DNA from: Oceanobacillus chungangensis
GTDB taxonomy: Bacteria; Bacillota; Bacilli; Bacillales; Amphibacillaceae
Direction of reading: 5' to 3'
DNA length: 64,000 bases
NCBI RefSeq assembly: GCF_003369565.1
Contig: NZ_PIOD01000016.1
Span: forward strand, 189,314 to 253,313
The notes beneath the pieces are model-generated. The model was not told where the DNA came from and made no database searches. It saw only the letters and a program-made list of their open reading frames with translations. Below are positions 16,701 to 25,039 of the stretch, piece after piece (position 1 is the first letter of the stretch; each line of letters begins with the position of its first letter). The position numbers were made by a program, and so were the translations under genes.

Positions 16701-17486
16701 TTATGATTCGTGACGTTTCATAATCGATACAACATCTTCAAAGCATCCAGCATTCGCTAGAATATAATCACCGCCAACTAAGTAATCGACCGGGTTGCCA
16801 TCGAATTTGCTCATTTTTAACCCTAATTCTTTTGCGAAAATGACTTGTGCCGCTAAATCCCAAGGACCGGAATCGGAATTGACGAAGGCTACAAATTTGC
16901 CATCAAATACATGAATGGAATCAATTCCACCACAGCCCATATACCGTATATCAAAACAATGATTTACAAGCTCGGTGAAATTCGATTTCGTATGCCATCT
17001 GCTAATATCACAAGAAACTAATCCATCCTCTAAGGCAATCGAGGCAGGAGATTTCATTCTAACTCCATTTAAATAGGCTCCCTCATTTTCCATCGCATGA
17101 TACAAATCGTTATTCATTACATCATAAATATATCCAAGCTTGCCGACATTATTCTCATAGTAGGCAATCAACACACAGAAATGGTCCTGCTGTTTCAGAA
17201 AGTTTGTGGTCCCATCAATTGGATCAATTAACCATACATTGTCAAATGATTGGATTTGCTCTCTCTGTTTAGTTTCCTCGCCAATAATTTGATGGATCGG
17301 ATAGTTCTCGATAATCTTCGCTCGAATCCTAGCTTCCACTTCTTTATCAATATTTGAAACTAAATCACGATGACTAGACTTCGTTTCGATTGTTAATTCG
17401 GTCGATAATGATTCTTGAATAAAGGGAATAATTTCTTTAAACCATTGCTTTACTTGCAAATCAATTTCCATTAAGCTACGATCCAC
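16701..17486 (-). CDS. Inositol monophosphatase family protein (SuhB/YktC-like)
   Basis: About 261 residues. It carries the lithium-sensitive phosphatase metal motifs GEET (after HQII), WLIDPIDGTTNFL, and SGPWDLAA near the C-terminus. These enzymes hydrolyse inositol-1-phosphate or related sugar phosphates, or in some cases 3'-phosphoadenosine phosphate, with Mg2+. The frame is open to 17561, but GGAGGA lies six bases before GTG 17486, which matches the usual family N-terminus, so I start there. TTG 17561 would add 25 residues. Confidence 0.9.
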   Translation of the reverse strand: MDRSLMEIDLQVKQWFKEIIPFIQESLSTELTIETKSSHRDLVSNIDKEVEARIRAKIIENYPIHQIIGEETKQREQIQSFDNVWLIDPIDGTTNFLKQQDHFCVLIAYYENNVGKLGYIYDVMNNDLYHAMENEGAYLNGVRMKSPASIALEDGLVSCDISRWHTKSNFTELVNHCFDIRYMGCGGIDSIHVFDGKFVAFVNSDSGPWDLAAQVIFAKELGLKMSKFDGNPVDYLVGGDYILANAGCFEDVVSIMKRHES

Positions 17487-17994
17487 TTCGATTCCTCCAA
17501 ACAACTGTACTTTTTTGAAAGTTCCTAAATTAATACTATGGTATTGCTTCAATGTTTTCAATGATTGATACCTTTAATATTCTAAAATGCTACGGTTGCT
17601 TCCTAATAAATATGTCTAACCCTTGACTTGCTAACCCACACCAATACTATTTAAGAATCATTTCCCGGGGAATATCGACAAAATTTGCATCTCGAAAAAT
17701 TAGAAATATTAATCCACTAATTCATAAATAATATCTTAATTGGTTAACTTGATTGTCACTACATCCTTAGGTTCACTTATTCATTTGTATAATATCTGCC
17801 AAAAAGCCGTATATAATCTATAAATCATAGGTTAAATGTTTCCCTTTTGTAAATTTTCAGAACATACTAACAGGTTATTAACAGATTGTTGATAACCTGC
17901 AATTTTATTGGAAAACTAGTGTTTAGCCACCTCCTAGTGACAGACTCTTCTGAAATTATGTTAATGACGTTCTTATTTTTTCCTTTTAAAAAAA
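17487..17994. other. Intergenic region with two candidate protein-binding sites
   Basis: At 17660-17673 is ATTTCCCGGGGAAT, one mismatch from the Noc-binding consensus ATTTCCCGGGAAAT; noc is in this window. At 17871-17899 is an interrupted inverted repeat, CAGGTTAT...ATAACCTG with AACA/TGTT inside, arms of 8 + 4 bases. No gene was recognised. Confidence 0.45.
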
Positions 17995-18025
17995 GAGACT
18001 CCTAGTCAATAAACTAGGAAATCTC
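17995..18025 (-). terminator. Terminator of the ABC exporter gene
   Basis: On the minus strand GAGATTTCCTAGT pairs with ACTAGGAGTCTC, followed by seven Ts. Confidence 0.88.
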
Positions 18026-18036
18026 CTTAAGTTTGT

Positions 18037-19752
18037 TTAATTCATTTGCACATTATGCAAATGAGCGAATATCCCATTATACTTTAACAGCTCTTCATGA
18101 CTGCCTTCTTCTTCAATTCCATTCTTTGTGACAACCATAATTCGATCTGCATTTTTAATTGTTGCGAGTCGATGGGCAATCACAAGAGTTGTCCGATCCT
18201 TCGCAAGCTCATTCAATGCCTTTTGAATAATCATTTCTGTCTCAGTATCGAGTGCAGATGTTGCTTCGTCCAAGATTAAAATTGGTGGATTTTTTAAGAA
18301 CATCCGCGCAATCGCAATCCGCTGCTTCTGTCCACCAGATAACTTAAGCCCACGTTCTCCGACTTGGGTTTCATATCCATCTGGCAATTCGCGAATAAAT
18401 TCCTCCATATGGGCGCGACGCGCTGCGAGTTCGATTTCTTCATTCGTCGCATCAAGTTTCCCATACGCAATATTCTCACGAAGTGTTCCTGTAAATAAGA
18501 AGACATCCTGTTGAACGACACCGATTTGCCTTCGAAGTGATTGCTTCGTCATGTCGCGGATATCCATCCCATCAATCGTAATGCTCCCTGAATTAACATC
18601 ATAGAAACGAGGGATTAACGAAGATATTGTAGTTTTACCAGCACCTGATGGGCCAACGAAAGCAATCGTTTCGCCTGCACGAATGTCGAAGCTTAATCCA
18701 TTTAATACTGGGACATGTTCCTCCTCGTAACCAAAGGTAACATTATGGAAGGAAATGTCTCCTCTTAAATTGCTTACTTGAACAGCATTTTCTCGATCCT
18801 TTACATCTGGTTCGACATCTAGCAGCTCGGTAAATCGCTTGAAACCTGCCATTCCCTTTGGATACATTTCCAGTAATGCTGTAATTTTATTGATTGGATT
18901 GAACAATACATTCACAAACAAGATAAAACTAACAAGCTCGCCGTACGACATCTTCCCTTGGAATGTTAGCCATGCACCCGTAACAAGGACAAGTAAAGTA
19001 ATTAAACGCATAAGCAAATATATATTGGAATGAACAATAGCCATGACTCGATATGCTCCGACTTTGGCCTCTTTGAAGCTAGTGTTATTCTTAGAAAAAT
19101 TGTCCATTTCAAATGCTTCATTCGTAAAGGATTGCACGACACGCACGCCAGATACCGCATCTTCAACATGGGCATTTACACCGGCAATATCCTCATACAT
19201 TCTCTTCCATGATTTATTCATCCTAACATTACCAAAGGAAATAAGGAAAATCAGGATTGGTATGGCGATTAAAATAATCAAAGCAAGCTGAGGATTAATC
19301 GTAAACATGATGAAAAATGCACCAATAAAGGTCATGATTGAAATAAAGAAATCCTCTGGGCCATGATGTGCCAGCTCACCAAGATCAAATAAATCATTCG
19401 TAATCCGACTCATGATATGTCCTGTCTTCACGTTATCGAAAAAGCGAAATGATTGCTTTTGTACATGATTAAATAACTCTTGGCGCATATCTGTTTCAAT
19501 GTTTACCCCTAGCTTATGCCCGATATATGTAACGACATACTGCAAATAAGTACTCAATATATAAACGAATAATAGCAATACCGCAACCGTTACAATGATA
19601 TTCCAATCTCCGCCAGGCAATAATTTATCAATAAACCATTGAACGGCAACCGGAAACGCAAGTTCAAGCAAGGCAACAAATAGTGCTGCAGTAAAATCCA
19701 CTATAAATAATCGCCGATGTGGCTTGTAGTAAGAGAAAAAACGACGTATCAC
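18037..19752 (-). CDS. ABC exporter, fused permease and ATPase (MsbA/Sav1866 type)
   Basis: 571-residue half transporter, expected to work as a homodimer. The N-terminal six-span membrane domain (residues ~15-310) is followed by the nucleotide-binding domain with Walker A (GPSGAGKTT), the Q-loop region (GVVQQDVFLF), signature LSGGQKQR, Walker B (ILILDEATSAL) and the H-loop (IAHRLAT). It resembles B. subtilis YgaD and other lipid/multidrug exporters; the substrate is unknown. The start is GTG 19752 behind AAGGAAG. The upstream 350 bases contain an inverted repeat with two DnaA boxes. Confidence 0.93.
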   Translation of the reverse strand: MIRRFFSYYKPHRRLFIVDFTAALFVALLELAFPVAVQWFIDKLLPGGDWNIIVTVAVLLLFVYILSTYLQYVVTYIGHKLGVNIETDMRQELFNHVQKQSFRFFDNVKTGHIMSRITNDLFDLGELAHHGPEDFFISIMTFIGAFFIMFTINPQLALIILIAIPILIFLISFGNVRMNKSWKRMYEDIAGVNAHVEDAVSGVRVVQSFTNEAFEMDNFSKNNTSFKEAKVGAYRVMAIVHSNIYLLMRLITLLVLVTGAWLTFQGKMSYGELVSFILFVNVLFNPINKITALLEMYPKGMAGFKRFTELLDVEPDVKDRENAVQVSNLRGDISFHNVTFGYEEEHVPVLNGLSFDIRAGETIAFVGPSGAGKTTISSLIPRFYDVNSGSITIDGMDIRDMTKQSLRRQIGVVQQDVFLFTGTLRENIAYGKLDATNEEIELAARRAHMEEFIRELPDGYETQVGERGLKLSGGQKQRIAIARMFLKNPPILILDEATSALDTETEMIIQKALNELAKDRTTLVIAHRLATIKNADRIMVVTKNGIEEEGSHEELLKYNGIFAHLHNVQMN

Positions 19753-19886
19753 ATATTCACTTCCTTTTTCTAATTTGGTACATAAATTATAAGGTTTATC
19801 CCTATGTTTAGCAATAATTGGGTATCTGTCATTAGTGGGTAACTAATTCATAATGCCTAGAAATTAACAACATTATTAAAGAAACT

Positions 19887-19952
19887 GTTGATAAGTCGTG
19901 GATAACGGTTAAAATACTCTGAATAACCGTAGTTATCCACATTTTTATCAAC
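19887..19952. promoter_or_regulatory. Inverted repeat carrying two DnaA boxes
   Basis: GTTGATAA, CGTGGATAAC, GGTTA at 19887-19910 are mirrored by TAACC, GTTATCCACA, TTATCAAC at 19924-19952. It contains one exact DnaA box (TTATCCACA, 19933-19941) and one with a single mismatch on the opposite strand (19897-19905). It resembles the isolated DnaA-box clusters that bind DnaA away from oriC, but could also be an extended hairpin in the 5' region of the ABC gene. Confidence 0.6.
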
Positions 19953-20112
19953 ATATGCACAATTCAATGTCGCTATATTGTTGGCGAACACCTTTTCCCT
20001 ACTATATATTGAAAATATCTACAGATTTATTAACAGCATGTGTATAACCCCTGTTACTAAACAAACTTTGCTCGTTATCTGTGCTTTCAACTCGATTGCT
20101 TTATTATTTATT

Positions 20113-20534
20113 AAACTGTGAATTAGGCGCAAGTTGATTTCCGCGGTCAACGCGGTCTGCTCCTTCTACAGAAAGCCGCTTCCTATGAGTCTACAGCCGT
20201 TCCTGTTCCTTAGGACAAGGAAAGCTTCGACAGCGTTACTTCGCACGATGAAAATCGTTTTTATTTTCGACGAGTCTCCTGCCGCTACAGTAAACCGCCA
20301 TGAAAGAGTGATACTACTCTATCCACTTAATGAAGAGGTAAGAAAAGATAAGAGCAATGAACGCACAATCCCAGCGGAGGAAATACACGGAGATTCCTGC
20401 GGGAGGAAAGGCCTCGGTGAGACTCCGAAGTGCGATAGCACAAGGAGGCTCACCAGCCGCCCGCGGAAAGCGTAGTGTATTTCCGGAGCGATTGGTCCGA
20501 GGACTATTATATATCCTAAGATAGTTCACAGTTT
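20113..20534 (+). mobile_element. MITE-like structured element, long form
   Basis: A 422-bp non-coding element bounded by AAACTGTGAATTA (20113-20125) and TAGTTCACAGTTT (20522-20534), a 12-of-13 terminal inverted repeat. The left module (to ~20290) includes GGACAAGGAAAGCTTCG and ACGAGTCTCCTGCCG. The right module (20363-20515) folds extensively: GGAAATACAC with GTGTATTTCC, GAGCC/GGCTC-type arms, GTGCGATAGCAC and CCGCGGAAAGCG. A shorter relative with the same ends lies at 43039-43318, and the right module recurs at 63739. No transposase is present. ORFs inside are by-products of the GC-rich repeat. Confidence 0.7.
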
Positions 20535-20565
20535 TCAATTCCTAACTATAATCCATTGCACCAAA

Positions 20566-20598
20566 AAACAGGAGGCTTTTCAAGGTAGCCTCCTGTTT
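20566..20598 (-). terminator. Terminator of htrC
   Basis: AAACAGGAGGCT pairs with AGCCTCCTGTTT; on the minus strand the stem runs into a T run (TGGTGCA follows TTTTTT). Confidence 0.88.
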
Positions 20599-20606
20599 CT
20601 TATTTA

Positions 20607-21839
20607 TTACTGTGATCCTAACTGTAAGGTTGTTTCAATTCGTTCTCCATTGCGGTAATAAACTACACTTACATTTTCGCCTATTTCCTTATCCTGGTAT
20701 AGCACTTTTCGTAAATTAATCATGTCCTTAACAGGGTTACCATCGAGCTCTGTAATGACATCAAGCCGTTGTAATCCTGCCTTATCCGCTGGTGATAATG
20801 GATCAACACTCCATACATAGACCCCGCCATCAACATCAGAAGGGAGATTTAATGTACTTCTCCATTCAGCTTGTGGTACTTCGTCAAGTGAATAGATTTC
20901 AACGCCGATATATGGACGGATTACTTCTCCTGTCGCCTCTAACTCCTCTATAATCGGCAACGCACTATCAATTGGGATAGAGAAGCCAATCCCTTCTACT
21001 GCCTCTTGCGTAATTTTCATAGAATTAATTCCTATTAATTGACCATAAATATTAATCAATGCCCCACCACTATTGCCTGGATTAATCGCAGCATCCGTCT
21101 GGATTACTTCTGCTTGCCAATCAGCACGGCCATCTAAATTAAAATCCTGTGGTACCGTTCGCTCTGTTCCACTTACGACACCTTGCGTGACTGAGCCTGA
21201 GAATGCGAGTCCCAGTGGATTTCCAATTGCAATGACAGGTTCACCAACCTTGACATCGGCACTTGAACCAATTTCAATGACCTTCTTTACAGCCTTACCG
21301 TCCATCCGTAACACTGCTAAATCAGAAAATAAATCACTGCCAACGATTTTTGCGTCTACATGTGTATCATCAGATAAAACGACTTCAACATAATCTGCAC
21401 CTTCAATTACATGGTGGTTTGTAACGACATATGCAACACCGTCTGTATTTTTATAGATGACACCAGATCCTGTTCCTGCCTCAACGTTCTTCTGTTGCTC
21501 CCAGAAATCGGTTTTGCTTTGGATATTTGTCACGCCAACAACAGCAGGAGATACCTCCGCAACCATTTCCGTTATTTGTGTCGAAACATCCACTTTTACT
21601 GCTCTCGGTATCGTCCCCGACTTTTGATTATTTTCCCCTGATTGAATTGTCGCCTCATTTGCTCTGTTGTCTGTTTCAGCGTTTTCCCCAAATCTTCCAG
21701 CAGACTTAAATGATGGCACAACTTCTGCAACTAATAAAATCCCAATGATAATCCCCAGCAATAATGGAATTAGCCATCCGCCCTTTTTCCTGCGATTGCG
21801 AGATGGATTCGGTGGGTAACCCTGATCATAATATCCCAT
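20607..21839 (-). CDS. htrC: HtrA-like membrane-anchored serine protease
   Basis: 410 residues: a cytosolic tail, one membrane anchor near residues 23-42 (GWLIPLLLGIIIGILLVAEV), a trypsin-like domain with the triad in TNHHVI (His), SDLAVLR (Asp) and GNSGGAL (Ser), and a C-terminal PDZ domain (~residues 310-400). Proteases of this type degrade or refold damaged proteins at the membrane surface. Its position after walJ matches B. subtilis htrC (yyxA), the last gene of the wal region. A 127-base gap separates it from walJ, so it may have its own promoter. Confidence 0.95.
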   Translation of the reverse strand: MGYYDQGYPPNPSRNRRKKGGWLIPLLLGIIIGILLVAEVVPSFKSAGRFGENAETDNRANEATIQSGENNQKSGTIPRAVKVDVSTQITEMVAEVSPAVVGVTNIQSKTDFWEQQKNVEAGTGSGVIYKNTDGVAYVVTNHHVIEGADYVEVVLSDDTHVDAKIVGSDLFSDLAVLRMDGKAVKKVIEIGSSADVKVGEPVIAIGNPLGLAFSGSVTQGVVSGTERTVPQDFNLDGRADWQAEVIQTDAAINPGNSGGALINIYGQLIGINSMKITQEAVEGIGFSIPIDSALPIIEELEATGEVIRPYIGVEIYSLDEVPQAEWRSTLNLPSDVDGGVYVWSVDPLSPADKAGLQRLDVITELDGNPVKDMINLRKVLYQDKEIGENVSVVYYRNGERIETTLQLGSQ

Positions 21840-21966
21840 GAAATTAACCCCTTATCCGATTGTGTTTTTAATTTCCTTTTGCTATAGTATTTCACCAAGA
21901 ATTAAAAAATAGTCATAGGTTTTTGACTAGCCAATGTTGCAGCATTTCTTGCAAACGATTGACCAT

Positions 21967-22752
21967 TTATATAACTTCATACAATGCAGTAGGTTCTTTA
22001 GGATCTGTATCAAATAAATCTATCTCAATTCCTCGCTCTTTTAGTACCCCATCTACTGCCATCCTAGCAAGATCTTTCATATTATTATCCAAGCTTAAAT
22101 GGGCTAAATAAATTCGTTTCGTTCGATTGCTAATTATTTCAGAAAGTGCTAATCCGCTATCCTCATTCGAAACATGTCCTGAATCTCCTAGAATCCTACG
22201 TTTGACACTCCAGGGGTAACGCCCCATTCGTAACATTTCTACATCGTGATTTGCTTCAAAAATATATGCATCCGCATCCTCTACCGTTTTCTTAATCCGT
22301 TCTGAAACATAACCAAGATCGGTAACAAGCGCGACTTTCTTCCCACTGTGTCGGAACGTATAGAACATTGGCTCAGCAGCATCATGTGAGACACCAAATG
22401 ATTCGATTTCCATATCGCCAAAAGTTTTTACTTCTTCCATTCCAAACATAAATTTTTGATCGACTGTAAGCTTTCCAATGGATTTTTCCATTGCCTTCCA
22501 TGTCTTCTCATTCGCATAGATTGGCAAATTGTATTTTCTCGCAATAATTCCTAATCCTTTGATATGATCACTATGCTCATGGGTTACGAGAATTCCTGAT
22601 AGCATTGACGGATCAACATGGACTTTGCTGAATAAGTTGTCCATCTGCTTACCGCTTAATCCAGCATCCACTAGAAATCGCTCTTGATCTGATTCTATAT
22701 AAAATGCATTTCCTGTACTTCCAGATGCTAAAACACTAAAACGTAATGTCAT
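21967..22752 (-). CDS. walJ: Metallo-beta-lactamase-fold hydrolase WalJ (YycJ)
   Basis: 261 residues. The MBL metal site is seen in [10 protein letters not shown] near residue 58, with upstream [13 protein letters not shown] and further His residues in EANHDVEML and [10 protein letters not shown]. WalJ/YycJ belongs to the exonuclease-like MBL group and has been linked to coordination of cell division with DNA replication. Its start overlaps walI by four bases. It is the last tightly coupled member of the walRKHIJ operon. Confidence 0.95.
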   Translation of the reverse strand: MTLRFSVLASGSTGNAFYIESDQERFLVDAGLSGKQMDNLFSKVHVDPSMLSGILVTHEHSDHIKGLGIIARKYNLPIYANEKTWKAMEKSIGKLTVDQKFMFGMEEVKTFGDMEIESFGVSHDAAEPMFYTFRHSGKKVALVTDLGYVSERIKKTVEDADAYIFEANHDVEMLRMGRYPWSVKRRILGDSGHVSNEDSGLALSEIISNRTKRIYLAHLSLDNNMKDLARMAVDGVLKERGIEIDLFDTDPKEPTALYEVI

Positions 22753-23684
22753 TCTGTTTCACTCCGATTGTCTACCTCTAACTTAATTGTCGCATTTAAA
22801 AAGGATTGTTTTACTTTACTATCTTTGTTCAATGTTTCTATTTTCTTTATATCATTTCCGATGGTATCATGAAGAAATTTAATCTCATCATTTCGAGAAG
22901 CAAGTCCTTCAATCGCATTCACGAAGTAATTCCTTTCTCCACTGCTTTCCCCTTTAACGGTTACTTTCCATGTTGGGGCAAATACTTGATTTCCTTCTGC
23001 TACCAGCCTTGCATAATATCCTAGCACGACATCGTCTGTGACTTCTTCATTGGCAGTTAAAAAGCTTCGATTATATAATGCTTCAACCGAAAACAGCGGC
23101 TGGATTAATGTCTGTAATTCTCCTTGTGGCTCCGCTTCACCAAGCACTGATTGCGTCAAATGGGTTATCTCATTTGATCCATTTAAGAAAGCTAGCACTA
23201 GTCCATTTGAATTAAAATAAACCGGCCGATCATTAATTTTCTGGAAAAAGATAAGCACGTTTAACTCTTTATTCCAGCCCCAATACGTATAATGATCAGG
23301 AAATAAAACATAGCTTTTTACGAGTTCACTAATTATATCTGAAGTTTCTTCTGTAACAGGGATCGGATCTTCTAATTGTGAGACAAGGAAGTAATTATCA
23401 ATCACTTCTGTACTAAGCCCTTTCTTTGCTTTTAACGGCTCCAAATCTGCCTCTGATAATATCTTTTGGGATACCGAAATATAGGAATCCTTTTCAATTT
23501 GCCCTGTTTCTAGGTTAGGAATCTTAATATTTTCTGCCTTGAGCTGATCTTTAAATGTCAATTCTTGATTATCCAGTATCCCATAGTCAGCCTCATCCTG
23601 CTTTTCTATAAATTGAATGAGCAAATAAATATTAAGAATAAGAAAACTGAGGATAAATAGTGTTTTTATATGACCCCATTGCAT
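22749..23684 (-). CDS. walI: WalK regulatory protein WalI (YycI)
   Basis: About 312 residues. It has one N-terminal membrane segment ([20 protein letters not shown]) and a large extracytoplasmic domain (YycI fold). WalH and WalI interact with the WalK sensor at the membrane and adjust its activity. ATG 23684 is preferred (GGAGG nine bases upstream; family members start M-D/Q-W-x-x-I-K-T); an in-frame TTG at 23690 is too close to that site. It abuts walH and overlaps walJ. Confidence 0.95.
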   Translation of the reverse strand: MQWGHIKTLFILSFLILNIYLLIQFIEKQDEADYGILDNQELTFKDQLKAENIKIPNLETGQIEKDSYISVSQKILSEADLEPLKAKKGLSTEVIDNYFLVSQLEDPIPVTEETSDIISELVKSYVLFPDHYTYWGWNKELNVLIFFQKINDRPVYFNSNGLVLAFLNGSNEITHLTQSVLGEAEPQGELQTLIQPLFSVEALYNRSFLTANEEVTDDVVLGYYARLVAEGNQVFAPTWKVTVKGESSGERNYFVNAIEGLASRNDEIKFLHDTIGNDIKKIETLNKDSKVKQSFLNATIKLEVDNRSETE

Positions 23685-23686
23685 CC

Positions 23687-25039
23687 TCAATCCCCTCCCT
23701 TTAATAATTGATCTTCATTTAAATCGATTTCATTCCATTCTCCATTTTCCTTCTTAAACCAAGCAGGAATCAATTCAATAATTCTATCTTTATAGTTGCT
23801 GCCACTCATACTGCTTTCATCTTCATCATAATGATAAATTAGCCTGTAACCAATACGAATATCCTGGAAATTTTCCAAATTATAATTACGATTTAAGTAT
23901 GAAATCAAATCTTGACCTGACATCAATTTTTCTGTGCTCCCACCTAATGGTACATTTAACTCAAAGAGTGGACGATCATATTCATTGAGCTGTAGATTAA
24001 TCCATTTTTGATCGATATACGACAGATTTAATGCATTATAAATTGGGTATCCATTGTCATCATACATCTGGTACCTGACAACATTTTCTTTTGCATTAAT
24101 ATCCATCAGGTTATATTCATTTGTCCAGCCATTGTGACTATTAATATTTTTAATACTATTCGTTAGCATATTGGCCGCTGTTTGATCATCCCCAACCGCG
24201 TCTTCTGAATATGGGTCGACAAACTCCATTCTTCCACGCTTCCAGTATACACGCATGCCACGCTGTGAATCCGTATAATACGTATCACCAGCAGAAGAAT
24301 ACGTTTGACTTACAAGGGACGGATCCGGGAAGAATACCTTGATTAACAAATTGGGTTCATCAATAGACTCAGACGTATATGACTGCTTTGTCACACTTAC
24401 TGAGTCTCTTGGTATATAGATTGGTTCTTTTGTTTGTTCTAACGAAAGGTATTCCTGAAGAAGCCCTTCATCAACTGATTGAAAATAGTCCCATAGAAAT
24501 TCATAATGATTGGAATCATTAATTATTGCCGTAGCCTCATTTCTGCCATCAATCGATAGTATTTCGAGATTCAATGATTTGCTGTCTGGATTAAATGATA
24601 AATACATTCGATCAAATGACCAGTTTGGCAGTTCGGTATTAGAATCAGACAAGCTCATTAGATTATTCAAGATTTCCATTGGCAAATTACTCGGAAAAAT
24701 TACTTCAACTTCATTTTTATTCGGTGTTCTGCCGCTTACTAGTCTTGTTTGCAGGTTAGATATAGACCAAGTCTGTATTTGTTCATAAAACTCTTGTTTC
24801 TTGATTGGTTTAGAAAATCCATAATGAAGATCATCCATATGAAAGATAACCTCTCTTGGTTCAATCACTGTACCTTTTTTTTCATTATCTTTTCCGCCTA
24901 AATTAACTGCCTCATTTAAAGGAGGCTTATCGCTTTTTTCAGGTAATTCTGGCTGATAACTCCATAAACCGAAAGTCAGAAGTAAACTAATCCCGATTAA
25001 TACGATTAGTATTAGTGATTTTGCTGTTTCCATTTTCAT
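23687..25039 (-). CDS. walH: WalK regulatory protein WalH (YycH)
   Basis: 450 residues with an N-terminal membrane anchor (residues ~7-27, LILIVLIGISLLLTFGLW) and a three-domain extracytoplasmic part with YycH-family segments such as REVIFHMDDLHYGFSKPI. It modulates WalK together with WalI. Its ATG overlaps the walK stop codon (ATGA). The order walR-walK-walH-walI-walJ is exactly that of Bacillus. Confidence 0.95.
   Translation of the reverse strand: MKMETAKSLILIVLIGISLLLTFGLWSYQPELPEKSDKPPLNEAVNLGGKDNEKKGTVIEPREVIFHMDDLHYGFSKPIKKQEFYEQIQTWSISNLQTRLVSGRTPNKNEVEVIFPSNLPMEILNNLMSLSDSNTELPNWSFDRMYLSFNPDSKSLNLEILSIDGRNEATAIINDSNHYEFLWDYFQSVDEGLLQEYLSLEQTKEPIYIPRDSVSVTKQSYTSESIDEPNLLIKVFFPDPSLVSQTYSSAGDTYYTDSQRGMRVYWKRGRMEFVDPYSEDAVGDDQTAANMLTNSIKNINSHNGWTNEYNLMDINAKENVVRYQMYDDNGYPIYNALNLSYIDQKWINLQLNEYDRPLFELNVPLGGSTEKLMSGQDLISYLNRNYNLENFQDIRIGYRLIYHYDEDESSMSGSNYKDRIIELIPAWFKKENGEWNEIDLNEDQLLKGGD

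Noticed and set aside
20134..20475. 113-codon ORF on + and a 74-codon ORF on - (20314-20538)
   Set aside because: Both lie wholly inside the GC-rich structured element; the frames come from the repeat and have no ribosome binding site.
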